From the NCBI GenBank assembly GCA_964415245.1, contig CAYQAJ010000099.1, positions 1 to 16,674 of the forward strand: DNA of 16,674 nucleotides, in the 5' to 3' direction. Position 1 is the stretch's first letter, and each line of letters starts with the position of its first letter. Positions 7,303-14,834 of this stretch are shown here, in pieces. Made by a program: the position numbers and the translations under genes. A model generated the notes under the pieces. That model did no database searches and had not been told where the DNA came from. It worked only from the letters and a program-made list of their open reading frames with translations. This DNA is from CAYQAJ01 sp964415245. Its GTDB lineage: Bacteria > Planctomycetota > Planctomycetia > Pirellulales > Pirellulaceae.

Positions 7303-7388
7303 GCTCTCCGCTCTCCGCTCCGGCCATTCTGCATTCTGCACTTTGCACTCTGCACTCGCCGCTCTCAACTCTCGACTCTCAACTCCCC
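7303..7388. repeat. Heptamer tandem repeat array (STRR-like)
   Basis: Twelve 7-bp units read on the plus strand: GCTCTCC twice and GCTCCGG, a 2-nt slip, then ATTCTGC twice, ACTTTGC, ACTCTGC, ACTCGCC, GCTCTCA, ACTCTCG, ACTCTCA and ACTCCCC. The units drift stepwise from a CTGC type to a CTCA type, as expected of slippage with mutation. The array fills the space between the glycerate kinase start and the neighbouring gene and runs 10 bp into that gene, supplying its stop codon. Heptamer arrays of this kind (short tandemly repeated repetitive sequences) are best known from cyanobacteria. Confidence 0.85.
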
Positions 7389-7978
7389 CTCACCCTCAGC
7401 ACGTCGTGCCACAGCCCTTCGTGCTGCACGATCACCTGATTCAGCGCGTTCGGCCTATCGGCGCAGCAGACGAGCCCGACCAGAAGCTGCTGCTGGCCGG
7501 CATCAAACTTGCCTGCCACGCCGCACCAGGGAGTGCCGCGGCCGCGGTCGCCCGGCAGCCGTACGTTGGCGAAAAACTTTTGAGCGAATCCCTGCGAGCT
7601 GAGCTGCTCGGGCCAGCGGCGGAAGATCGGCTGGTGGGCATCGACCACGTCGGCCAGGCCCGGAATCAGGCGGTCGATGGTCGTCCGCATTTCATCCTTG
7701 GGGGGCAATTCCGAACTCCGCCCGGCCGGCGCCAGCACGAGCACGGCCAGTCGAACCGGCGTACCGTAATACTCCAGCCGCGGCGACTTGTCTCCGGGGC
7801 CGCTCGCGTCGAGCCGTAGAACGTCGATGCTCAAATCCGATTCGGCCGGCATCCTGCGCGTGCGGAACTGGCGAAGGAGGAAGAGAATGACTGCCAAGCC
7901 GATTACGACAACCAGCACGGCAAGCACAGCGAGCACACCGACAACAATCCACAAAGAAAGATCCGGGCTGAGTTGCAC
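7379..7978 (-). CDS. Single-pass membrane protein of unknown function
   Basis: 199 residues. Residues about 9-36 form one long, purely aliphatic transmembrane helix (WIVVGVLAVLAVLVVVIGLA...) followed by a positive RQFRTRR stop-transfer, so the remaining 160 residues are probably cytoplasmic. The soluble part carries PRLEYYGTPVRLAVLVLAPAG, MRTTIDRLIPGLADVV, FANVRLPGDRGRGTPWCGVAGKF and a C-terminal LVGLVCCADRPNALNQVIVQHEGLWHDVLRV. I do not recognise the family, although the pattern of strands and helices looks like a folded conserved domain. The last two codons and the TGA lie in the heptamer array, so the extreme C-terminus has probably been altered by the repeat. The gene precedes the glycerate kinase in the same direction with about 114 bp between. 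Confidence 0.7.
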   Translation of the reverse strand: MQLSPDLSLWIVVGVLAVLAVLVVVIGLAVILFLLRQFRTRRMPAESDLSIDVLRLDASGPGDKSPRLEYYGTPVRLAVLVLAPAGRSSELPPKDEMRTTIDRLIPGLADVVDAHQPIFRRWPEQLSSQGFAQKFFANVRLPGDRGRGTPWCGVAGKFDAGQQQLLVGLVCCADRPNALNQVIVQHEGLWHDVLRVRGS

Positions 7979-8370
7979 GGTTGCGGTCCCTTTGCGAAAG
8001 AATGCCTGACTGGCCGAGCGCTGGCCGTTTGTGTCGAGCCCTTATTCTGCCTTCTGCGTTCCGTATCGTGCAATCGGCAATCGGTCGACAGGATTCGTAC
8101 GTATCGTGACTGGCTGATGTCGCAGGCCTCTGGCTGACGGACACGACAGGCCGGTAGGTTTTCGTCGGTTAATCGCGCCACTTGCGTGTGTCGACGATAG
8201 AACAGCCGGGATGGCAGCAGTACACCTGATACGATTCAGCTTGCAATGAGTCGCAGCGCGTGGGAAACTTGCGCTACATCGCGATACCCGATTGAACGAC
8301 TGCGCAACGGGCTGCGCTGCCGGTTGGATTGTGTGGGGGGAGTCTGCTGTCGATTCTGCGCGAGCAGGGC
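7979..8370. other. Intergenic region between divergent gene blocks
   Basis: 392 bp separate the minus-strand membrane protein from the plus-strand DUF4160 gene, so promoters in both directions are expected. I see no convincing -35/-10. Two heptamer-like units, ATTCTGC and CTTCTGC (8044-8057), resemble the array at 7303-7388 and may be a remnant or a seed of it. Nothing else is supported. Confidence 0.45.
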
Positions 8371-8628
8371 ATGCCTGAAATCAGTCGATTTCTGGGTATC
8401 GTGATCCGGATGTATTACCGGGATCATGCGCCGCCGCACTTTCATGCCGAATACGGCGAATATGAAGTCACGGTGGAGATTAACAGCGGCGTCGTGGTGG
8501 GAAAGTTTCCGCGGCGCGCACTTGGTGCAGTCCTGGACTGGTATAATTTGCATGGGCAGGAGCTCGCGGAAAACTGGGAGTTTGCTCGGCAGGAGATGCC
8601 GCTGAACCGAATCGACCCATTAGAGTAA
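8371..8628 (+). CDS. DUF4160 domain protein (putative toxin-antitoxin-type component)
   Basis: 85 residues from the ATG at 8371, which gives the canonical family beginning MPEISRFLGIVIRMYYRDHAPPHFHA; the longer start at 8329 adds 14 unrelated residues. The DHAPPHFHA motif (residues 18-26) and the C-terminal LHGQELAENWEFAR stretch are hallmarks of DUF4160. Family members are small cytoplasmic proteins typically encoded beside a DUF2442 gene, and the pair is often predicted as a toxin-antitoxin-like module. The biochemical activity is not established. The DUF2442 gene starts 4 bp after this stop, so the two are one operon. No strong Shine-Dalgarno is visible. Confidence 0.9.
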   Translation: MPEISRFLGIVIRMYYRDHAPPHFHAEYGEYEVTVEINSGVVVGKFPRRALGAVLDWYNLHGQELAENWEFARQEMPLNRIDPLE

Positions 8629-8632
8629 TCCA

Positions 8633-8878
8633 ATGTTCCTACATGTCGTCGAGGCACGGCACATCGCGGGCCATCGCGTTCAATTGGGGTTTAACGACGG
8701 CACGTCGGGCGAGGTCGATCTGTCGCAATCGCTCGACGGGCCCGTGTTTGAGCCGCTGCGCGACGTGGATTATTTCTCGCGATTCTCGATCGAAGGACAT
8801 ACGCTGGCGTGGCCCAATGGAGCCGATTTTGCGCCGGAGTATCTGCACGAGCTGGTCAAGTCGCAAGCCATTGCGTAG
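8633..8878 (+). CDS. DUF2442 domain protein
   Basis: 81 residues. It begins MFLHVVEARHIAGHRVQLGFNDGTSGEVDLSQSL and continues with FEPLRDVDYFSRFSIEGHTLAWPNGADFAPEYLHELV. The DGTxGEVDL and WPNGADFAPEYLHE motifs are diagnostic for DUF2442. It follows the DUF4160 gene by 4 bp and is probably translated from the same mRNA. Members are small, beta-rich and lack catalytic signatures, so a binding or neutralising partner role is reasonable but inferred. The protein is intact with family-typical length. Confidence 0.92.
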   Translation: MFLHVVEARHIAGHRVQLGFNDGTSGEVDLSQSLDGPVFEPLRDVDYFSRFSIEGHTLAWPNGADFAPEYLHELVKSQAIA

Positions 8879-8896
8879 TTCGCGTAGGCAAGCGCC

Positions 8897-9142
8897 ATGC
8901 TCAACAAGTCCGATCCGCGACACGAGAAGAACCGGCATCACCTGGCGACGGGCATCGTCGTTCTGGTGGCGGCTCCGTTTTTTCTCCTCTCGTATCTTGC
9001 TTTGCCGTCCAGCGAGTGGATCGTGCTGGTCAGCGCGGTTGGCTTTGCGGCGATCCTGGCGGTGCGCACCGCCGTGATTGAATCCGGCATGCGCCGAAGG
9101 CGCTCGGCACGGGAAGTAAAGCTGGAACACCGGCCACGGTGA
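8897..9142 (+). CDS. Small membrane protein, two transmembrane helices
   Basis: 81 residues. A charged N-terminus (MLNKSDPRHEKNRHH) precedes two hydrophobic helices, about residues 17-38 (ATGIVVLVAAPFFLLSYLAL) and 40-59 (WIVLVSAVGFAAILAV), and a strongly basic tail (MRRRRSAREVK). This gives both ends in the cytoplasm by the positive-inside rule. No family recognised. It begins 18 bp after the DUF2442 stop and overlaps the next small membrane gene by 4 bp, so all four plus-strand genes may form one transcript. As a short ORF it could be doubted, but the topology and the coupled overlap favour a real gene. Confidence 0.55.
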   Translation: MLNKSDPRHEKNRHHLATGIVVLVAAPFFLLSYLALPSSEWIVLVSAVGFAAILAVRTAVIESGMRRRRSAREVKLEHRPR

Positions 9143-9435
9143 AATCCATGAGACTTACGTCGCGCCGGCTCGTGGCTTGGGCAATCATTGTCGTGGTGAT
9201 GATCGTACCTACAGTGCTGCTGTTCGGTCCGTTGGGCGGATTCCATCATCACTACGGATTCGGCCTGTTTCGTTACATGATTCTCAACGGAGAAGACCCG
9301 GACCCGCGCTACTTTTGCATCAATGGGTATGAGGTGTGGTTCTCGCCTTTGACATTCGCGATTACGGTCGCAACGTGGGTGGGAACCCTTGCGCTGACCG
9401 TCTTCGGTGTGCGAGCCTTTCGCGGTACCGCATAG
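9139..9435 (+). CDS. Small membrane protein, two transmembrane helices
   Basis: 98 residues if the GTG at 9139 is used, which overlaps the previous stop as GTGA; an ATG at 9148 would give 95. Residues about 12-31 (VAWAIIVVVMIVPTVLLFGP) and 72-92 (FAITVATWVGTLALTVFGV) are membrane helices. They enclose a loop with GFHHHYGFGLF and DPRYFCINGYEVWFSP that should be outside. The loop is rich in aromatics and His. No family recognised. The stop is 20 bp from the stop of the convergent 927-aa gene, with no obvious terminator in between. Confidence 0.55.
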   Translation: MKSMRLTSRRLVAWAIIVVVMIVPTVLLFGPLGGFHHHYGFGLFRYMILNGEDPDPRYFCINGYEVWFSPLTFAITVATWVGTLALTVFGVRAFRGTA

Positions 9436-9455
9436 AAAGGCGCTGATGAATCATA

Positions 9456-12239
9456 TTACGGCGCGCCGCTGGCATCGTCGAGGACCACGATGGATACGTC
9501 GTCGAGGAATGCCTGACCGGCGCCGGTGAGAATGAAGCGCACCGTCATTTGCTGATCGCGGTCGGCGGCGCGGTAGAGGGAGAACTCGCGCCATTGGTCG
9601 GAACCAATGATTCGCTCGGCCATGTCGATTCCCGCGAGCGAGTCGATCACCAGCAGTCCGTCGCTGGTGCCGGCGAGTGGACCGGGGAGTTTCGCCCAGC
9701 CGTGAATGCGCACGATTTGCCCCGCGCGCACGTTGACCGGCGCCGTGGCGATCGAAACGGGGGCGATCTCCACCACGCCCGGCACGATGGTTTGCTCGGC
9801 CAGCCACGACGACATGGCCAGGCCGCGCTGTCCGGCGTGGGCCGCTTGTGGGGAAATTTCGACGCTCGCTTCCAGGGCCGAGTCGGGGTGCCGGACGTGC
9901 ATCCAGCCGCTTTGTTGCAGCGGGTCGAGCCCTTCCATTTCGCCGGCGGGCAATAGGTTCCGGCTCCAGAGGGCGCCCGACAAACGCCGAGCGAGCGCGA
10001 AGTGGTCGGGCAGCGCGTCGTAGTGCGTAATCAAGGGACTCGCCACAGGTGAAGGGAAGGCAGCGGCGACTCGCTCCCAATCGCCGCGGCGCACCGTGGC
10101 GATTGTCTCCATGGCGAGAGTGTCGGCGTCGAGGGCTGAGGGCAGGTCGCCCGAGCCAAGCAGCCCTTCGGCCTGTCTTAGATGCTGCCGCGCTTGCTCC
10201 AACAGCGGTTGGCGGGAAGCGGCGGCGACGGACGGGGCGGACCCTGGGTCGAATGGTTCGATCTCGCGATGCACGGCTTCGGTCAGGTCGAGCCACTGGC
10301 CGGCGATTTCGTGCGTGAGCCGAGCCGTCGCGGCGCCGCGTTCGCGCAGCGTGCGGTTCAGGTGGTGCACGACAAGTGGGTCTTCGGTCAGCACGGCGGC
10401 GGCGATTGTCGGCATCCGCGGCAGCAAGACCCGCACACCCGCGGCGCTGCGGCGATTGTTGGCCAAGGGAACCGCCTCGACCCGCGACAGCCGAAAGGCC
10501 TGGGCCGAGAGGGGAGCCGACGGAACATCAAGCGATACGTTGTCGCGCTCACTGGGGCCGACGACGTATTGCTGCCCCGAGGCGCGGCGAATGGCCAGCA
10601 CGAGCCACGAGCGCTCGGTCTGCAGCACGCGAACGTGCAATTGCCGCGTGGCGTCGTCCGTCGGTGGGAGGGGCGTGCCGCCGGCGGCCCAGGGCTCGAT
10701 CAAGGCCATCTCGTGGTTGACGAGCTCGAAGGTGCGGCGGCGAAGCTGCGCGTCGGCACTTGGCCCATCGAGCCGCGACGCGGAGCGAAACCACAATCCG
10801 CGTGCGCCGGCCGCGATCGCGTAGTAGCTGTAGAGGCGGATTTGGTCCGGTTCCAGGGAGGCAGCGGAATGAGCCGCACGGCCCATCAGCGCCGCGCGCT
10901 GCGCCTGCTGCGCCGGCGAAACCTGGGTGGGGATTTCGACCCAGATCGGCGTGCCGGGCAGAGCCAACCGCGCTCGCTGTTCGACCCAGGCGCCGAAGTC
11001 GGCCAGCTCCGCGCTTCCGCCCGGCGCCGGGCCGCGGAGCACCAGCACGTCGCACACGCGGCTGTAGTCGCGCCGAGCGGCCGACGCGCCGCACGCCAGC
11101 GGACGACGCAGAAACGAGTCGGCCTTGCGCACGATCTGACCGCGATGCCGTGTCTCGTCCAATTCCGCGGGCGACAGGTTGGAACCGAGGTACCACGCGA
11201 GCACGGGGGCGTTGGCGCGGCCGATCGTCTCGCCGCTGACTAACTCGGGCGGAGGCGCGACGATCCACATGCCGCAGCGCCGCGCCTCGTCCAATTGGCC
11301 GCGCGTGGGAAGATCCGCGAGCAACACCGCGTTGAACCCCAGACCCGCAAGCCAATCGAGCGGTTCGCCGTTGTGCTCGATCAAGCGAACCATGAGCGGC
11401 CTTCCCTCGGCGACCAGCACCGACCCCTTGATGGCCACGCCCTCGTCGCTGGCTTCATAGCCGACCGTCTTGTTGCGGGAAGGCGCCCAATCGCTGCGCG
11501 GCGCTGCATCGGCGTCCGGTGGCGCCCAATCGGCTTTGCGTTCGCCTATGTGCGGGTCTTCGACGGGCTCGTCGTGACGGGCCGCCGCAACGTGGCCGGC
11601 TATCGAAAGATCGTCGAGCCACACGTTGGTCACGCCCGGCCCGCCATAGGCGTTGAGCACGAGCATGTCGACGTATGCCTCGCGGGCATCGACCCGCGGC
11701 CCGAACTGCGTCCGCAGCACGCGAACCTGCCGCTCGAGCGACTTGGCCAGGTCGGGCACGGCCAGCTTCTCCCACGAGCCAACGTCGCTGTACATCTGCC
11801 CGTCCAACAGCGTGGTGAGGGGGCCGCGACCGCTGGGATCGGCGGTGCGGGGGAGCACGACCCGCGCCATCATCTGCACGCCCGCGCGGTCGCATTTGAC
11901 CCACAGGCTGGGCGCCAGCTCGGCGATGACGGCAGCCGGGGGAACACTGCACGCCAGATAGGCGAAGGAGCCGCGCTCGGCTGTGAACTGCACCTGCTCG
12001 GCGGCTCCATGGCGGGCCTCGTCGTGAACGCGGCGCTGCGAGACGACGCGGGCCGTGCAGTCGGACTGAACGAGCCGCCAACTCGGCTCCGGCGACTCGA
12101 ACGAGTCGCGAAGTTGCGCGTGGAGTGGCGCGGCGGAGAAGCCCGGAACCGCCAGGAGAAGCAGCCCCAGCAACCGAGCAATCGCCAGCGGTGCTAAGAG
12201 CTTATCCGAAAACCGTCCCAGAGAAGGGGACAGGCACAT
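9456..12239 (-). CDS. Large secreted multidomain protein, glycosidase-like architecture
   Basis: 927 residues from the ATG at 12239; the frame stays open up to 12437. Residues about 14-41 are a Sec signal peptide (LAIARLLGLLLLAVPGFSA, cleavage near LHA/Q). A first beta-sandwich-like domain follows (DSFESPEPSWRL... NVWLDDLSIAG, to about residue 190). After a linker, a region from about 265 to 540 reads like a TIM barrel of the glycoside hydrolase type (DWLAGLGFNAVLL, VLAWYLGSNL, IRLYSYYAIAAGARGLWFRS). Then come beta-rich and helical parts (EQARQHLRQAEGLLGSGD) and a second beta-sandwich from about 765 (MEGLDPLQQSGW... AFLDDVSIVVLDD). The domain reading is from sequence pattern only, and catalytic acids cannot be assigned. 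The start codon and its GGAG come from an inserted palindromic repeat, so the original start may be lost. Confidence 0.75.
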   Translation of the reverse strand: MCLSPSLGRFSDKLLAPLAIARLLGLLLLAVPGFSAAPLHAQLRDSFESPEPSWRLVQSDCTARVVSQRRVHDEARHGAAEQVQFTAERGSFAYLACSVPPAAVIAELAPSLWVKCDRAGVQMMARVVLPRTADPSGRGPLTTLLDGQMYSDVGSWEKLAVPDLAKSLERQVRVLRTQFGPRVDAREAYVDMLVLNAYGGPGVTNVWLDDLSIAGHVAAARHDEPVEDPHIGERKADWAPPDADAAPRSDWAPSRNKTVGYEASDEGVAIKGSVLVAEGRPLMVRLIEHNGEPLDWLAGLGFNAVLLADLPTRGQLDEARRCGMWIVAPPPELVSGETIGRANAPVLAWYLGSNLSPAELDETRHRGQIVRKADSFLRRPLACGASAARRDYSRVCDVLVLRGPAPGGSAELADFGAWVEQRARLALPGTPIWVEIPTQVSPAQQAQRAALMGRAAHSAASLEPDQIRLYSYYAIAAGARGLWFRSASRLDGPSADAQLRRRTFELVNHEMALIEPWAAGGTPLPPTDDATRQLHVRVLQTERSWLVLAIRRASGQQYVVGPSERDNVSLDVPSAPLSAQAFRLSRVEAVPLANNRRSAAGVRVLLPRMPTIAAAVLTEDPLVVHHLNRTLRERGAATARLTHEIAGQWLDLTEAVHREIEPFDPGSAPSVAAASRQPLLEQARQHLRQAEGLLGSGDLPSALDADTLAMETIATVRRGDWERVAAAFPSPVASPLITHYDALPDHFALARRLSGALWSRNLLPAGEMEGLDPLQQSGWMHVRHPDSALEASVEISPQAAHAGQRGLAMSSWLAEQTIVPGVVEIAPVSIATAPVNVRAGQIVRIHGWAKLPGPLAGTSDGLLVIDSLAGIDMAERIIGSDQWREFSLYRAADRDQQMTVRFILTGAGQAFLDDVSIVVLDDASGAP

Positions 12240-12327
12240 TTTGCTCCGCCGGGACCTTCGAAAGCAGCATAACGACCAGCGGGCTCCGCAAAGTGAGCCA
12301 GTCCCCGACGGTTTTCGGATAAGCTCT
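12197..12327. repeat. Long palindromic repeat, copy 1 (complete)
   Basis: Outer 21-bp arms at 12197-12217 (beginning AGAGCTTATCCG) and 12307-12327 (ending CGGATAAGCTCT) are perfect inverted repeats. Inner 19-bp arms at 12226-12244 (GGGGACAGGCACATTTTGC) and 12288-12306 (GCAAAGTGAGCCAGTCCCC) pair at 16 of 19 positions. A 43-bp loop lies between them. The element has no room for a protein and resembles a REP or MITE-like unit. It overlaps the 5' end of the 927-aa gene. Confidence 0.9.
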
Positions 12328-12731
12328 AAACGCCGTGCTCGGAGCAGGAGCGCGGCGAAGAATAGCGGTGGCAACTGGCGGTCGGGCCGCCTGCACCGGG
12401 TGAACCGGGTGTGCGACACGTTGATTCGACGGCCCATGAGATTCGCCGAGGTTCGGCCAGCTCGGCGCGGTTGCCGAAAGTGAACGCGCGGTCGGTTAGC
12501 GCAACAGCGACGTAAGCGGGGCTTGTACCACGATTTGCGCTAGGGGTCCAGGTCGGCGTGTTGCGTTTGGCATGCGCCCCGCTTTGGCGCCGCCGGTTGG
12601 AACGGTCGGCGGTAATACGTGGCGAGTCAAGGGGTTAGGGGTGCGTGGGCCGATCGGCGTCGGCGTCGCGGCGCGCCGGCTGCACTGGGAATCAGGTGCA
12701 GCCAACGCCCCATCTGGAGACCTTGCCCATC
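12240..12731. other. Divergent intergenic region containing most of repeat copy 1
   Basis: 492 bp between the start of the minus-strand 927-aa gene and the plus-strand 94-aa gene. The first 90 bp belong to the palindromic repeat. From 12330 to 12437 the frame of the 927-aa gene stays open and would give an extra N-terminus (MGRRINVSHTRF... with a hydrophobic QLPPLFFAALLL), possibly the remnant of the original start. The rest is GC-rich; I see no clear promoter, RNA gene or operator. Confidence 0.45.
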
Positions 12732-13016
12732 ATGTCACAGCCGCGCCACCCTGCTTCGACCGCCGAGGAACTTTCGCGGGACTTCGTGGAATTAGAAAAA
12801 CTGATTCACAGCCTGCCCGACGACCACCGTCGCCGATTGGAGCCCGTTTTCGATCGGGTCGCCGACGGAGCGCGGCGGAGGCGGCGAATCCTGAATCTCG
12901 TGCAGGAAGCCCTCAGCCAACTGCGGCTCGACATGAAGTACCTCCTGTTCGACCTCGAAGCCACCCGCCGCGAACGCGACAGCTACCGAAGTCAACAAGA
13001 AGGCGATCAATCCTAA
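12732..13016 (+). CDS. Small helical protein upstream of the Ser/Thr kinase
   Basis: 94 residues from the ATG at 12732 (MSQPRHPASTAEEL), with GGAGA about 12 nt upstream. An earlier start at 12645 would add 29 residues of non-coding character. Apart from short termini the chain is predicted helical, with heptad-like spacing of Leu/Ile/Val (LSRDFVELEKLIHSLPDDHRRRLEPVFDRV, ILNLVQEALSQLRLDMKYLLFDLEATRRERD). It therefore probably forms a coiled coil, perhaps as a dimer. A basic RRRRRI cluster lies mid-chain. No family recognised. It precedes the kinase gene in the same direction, separated by 232 bp that contain a palindromic repeat. Confidence 0.65.
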   Translation: MSQPRHPASTAEELSRDFVELEKLIHSLPDDHRRRLEPVFDRVADGARRRRRILNLVQEALSQLRLDMKYLLFDLEATRRERDSYRSQQEGDQS

Positions 13017-13026
13017 GGATTCTCTT

Positions 13027-13127
13027 TGAGCCTGCCCCAAAACCATTTGCGGCGGGGCATTCGGGCGCATCTTGCTGCGAGCAAAGCGCATAAGCGGCCA
13101 GCCCCGGACGGTTTGGGGATGGGCCCC
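13027..13127. repeat. Long palindromic repeat, diverged copy 3
   Basis: The ends (13027-13047 and 13107-13127) match the outer arms of copy 1 at 14 and 15 of 21 positions, sharing AAAACC on the left and GACGGTTT on the right. The interior keeps the same plan: GGGGC...GCATCTTGCTGCG on the left and GCAAAGCGCA...GGCCAGCCCC on the right, with a central TTGCT-GCG-AGCAA hairpin at 13072-13084. It starts 10 bp after the 94-aa gene stop, so it may shape the transcript between that gene and the kinase. Confidence 0.65.
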
Positions 13128-13248
13128 GACATCGTTGCGACCTGCCGAAGCCTGGAATAGGATGGAGGCACCCACTCGCGCCACCCTTCCCGCCGGAACA
13201 GTCTCCCGGGGGCGCCAGTGTGGCCGCTCGTGAGGAGGCACGTCGCCC

Positions 13249-14748
13249 ATGGCCGAAATGACGGCCGAACAGTTCGCGCAACGGGCTTACGATCTCAATC
13301 TGCTCGATGCCCGGCAATTGGAAACGATTTGGAGCGAATTGGGCAGCCGCTACGTGTCGGTGTCCGATTTGACCAGCCACCTGCTGCGCAAGGAGCTGCT
13401 CACCAATTTCCAGGTCGAACGCTTGATCGGGGGCAAGCGGGCGGGCTACTTCTACGGCAGCTACAAGACCCTGTACCTGGTCGGATCGGGGACCTTTGCC
13501 CGCGTGTATCGGGCCGTGCACACCGATACGGGCCAGGTCGTGGCAGTCAAGGTTCTCCGCCACCGCTACCTGGCCGACCCTACGACGACCGAGCGGTTTC
13601 AGCGCGAGGCGCGGATGGTGATGCCGCTGCGGCATCCCAACATCGTGCCGGTGTACGAGGTGCGGGCCGAGGAAGGCTCGTACTTCATGGTGATGGACTT
13701 CGTCGAAGGGCGGAACCTGCGCGACTTTCTCAAAGTGCGAAAAAAGCTGGGGCTCGAGGAATCGCTGCGGCTGATCGGCGACTGCGCCGCGGGGCTCGAC
13801 TACGCCTTCGGGCGCGGCATGACACACCGCGACATGAAACTATCCAACATCCTCATTTCCAGCCACGGCCGCGCGCGGCTCGTCGATTTCGGCCTGGCCG
13901 CCTTCGAGGGAAAGGTGACCGACGCCAACCTCGACGCCATTTCCAATCCCCGCAGCATCGACTACGCCGGATTGGAACGCGCCACCGGTGTCCGCCGCGA
14001 CGATCGCCGCAGCGACATCTACTTCGCGGGCTGCATCCTGTACCACATGCTCTCCGGCCGGCCGCCTCTGATCGAAACCAAAGACCGCATTCAGCGGTTG
14101 AGCATTACGCGATTCCATGACGTTCGCCCGGTTACCGATTTCGAGCCGAATCTGCCGCACCGCGTCGTGGCCATCATCAACAAGGCCATGGACCTGAACC
14201 CCGACCGCCGCTACTCGACGCCCGGCGAGATGTTGGAGGACATCAAAACCGCTGCGGATCAAGTCGACGCGGGCTTTGCGCCGCTCTCGGACGAGGAGAC
14301 CCCGTCGGACAAGCAGCCGCAGCGGTCGGCTGCCACGGTGCGCAAGAGCCTGGAAGGGGATTCCCGCACGGTGATGCTGGTGGAATCGGCCATTCCAATC
14401 CAGAACGCACTCCGCAGCCGTCTCAAGGATCTCGGATACCGCGTGCTGGTGATCAGCGATCCCGATCGGGCCTTGCAGCGCTTCGAGCGGGGCGAGCAAG
14501 CGGCCGATTGCGTGGTGTTCGGCACGGGCGACCTGGGGCAGGCGGCCATCGATGCGTTCAACACCTTTGCCGAAGACGAGCTGACGCAGAACTTTCCCGC
14601 CATTCTGCTGGTCGACGACAAGAACCTGGAAGGGGCCCGCGATGCCAAGCTGGCCCCGCACCGCGTGGCGCTCCCCTTGCCGCTGAAGTTCCGCGAGCTG
14701 CGCGCGTCGCTGCTTAAACTATGCGCGGCGGCGAAGGCGAGTTCGTGA
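13249..14748 (+). CDS. Eukaryotic-like Ser/Thr protein kinase fused to a degenerate receiver domain
   Basis: 499 residues from the ATG at 13249, set by GGAGG at 13234-13238. Residues 1-72 are a helical N-terminal segment (ANLLD-like: AYDLNLLDARQLETIWSEL... LTNFQVERLIGG) often seen on planctomycete kinases. The kinase domain spans about 73-340. It has a glycine loop VGSGTFARVYRA (78-89), ATP lysine K101 in VAVKVL, E120 in helix C, the catalytic loop HRDMKLSN (193-200), DFG (213-215), and D256 in SDIYFAG. All catalytic residues are present, so it should be active. No transmembrane helix follows. After a linker with ETPSDKQPQRSAATVRKS, residues about 373-495 have the alternating strand/helix pattern of a response-regulator receiver (TVMLVESAIPIQNALRSRLKDLGYRVLVISD), but the phospho-acceptor region reads VVFGTGDLG and the usual KP is LP. 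Confidence 0.92.
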   Translation: MAEMTAEQFAQRAYDLNLLDARQLETIWSELGSRYVSVSDLTSHLLRKELLTNFQVERLIGGKRAGYFYGSYKTLYLVGSGTFARVYRAVHTDTGQVVAVKVLRHRYLADPTTTERFQREARMVMPLRHPNIVPVYEVRAEEGSYFMVMDFVEGRNLRDFLKVRKKLGLEESLRLIGDCAAGLDYAFGRGMTHRDMKLSNILISSHGRARLVDFGLAAFEGKVTDANLDAISNPRSIDYAGLERATGVRRDDRRSDIYFAGCILYHMLSGRPPLIETKDRIQRLSITRFHDVRPVTDFEPNLPHRVVAIINKAMDLNPDRRYSTPGEMLEDIKTAADQVDAGFAPLSDEETPSDKQPQRSAATVRKSLEGDSRTVMLVESAIPIQNALRSRLKDLGYRVLVISDPDRALQRFERGEQAADCVVFGTGDLGQAAIDAFNTFAEDELTQNFPAILLVDDKNLEGARDAKLAPHRVALPLPLKFRELRASLLKLCAAAKASS

Positions 14749-14834
14749 ACCGGCCGTTGGAACGAGCTCGCGAATCGCCAACGCTGTAACATGCGGTATC
14801 GCGATCCACCGAGCGACGAGACAGGACGATCGAC

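Noticed and set aside
7303..7388. CRISPR-like array
   Set aside because: Units are 7 bp, contiguous and without spacers; no cas gene is present.
12240..12437. Extending the 927-aa protein to the first ATG at 12437
   Set aside because: The extension would place the palindromic repeat inside the protein and the signal peptide about 80 residues in. Not excluded, but less likely than a start at 12239.
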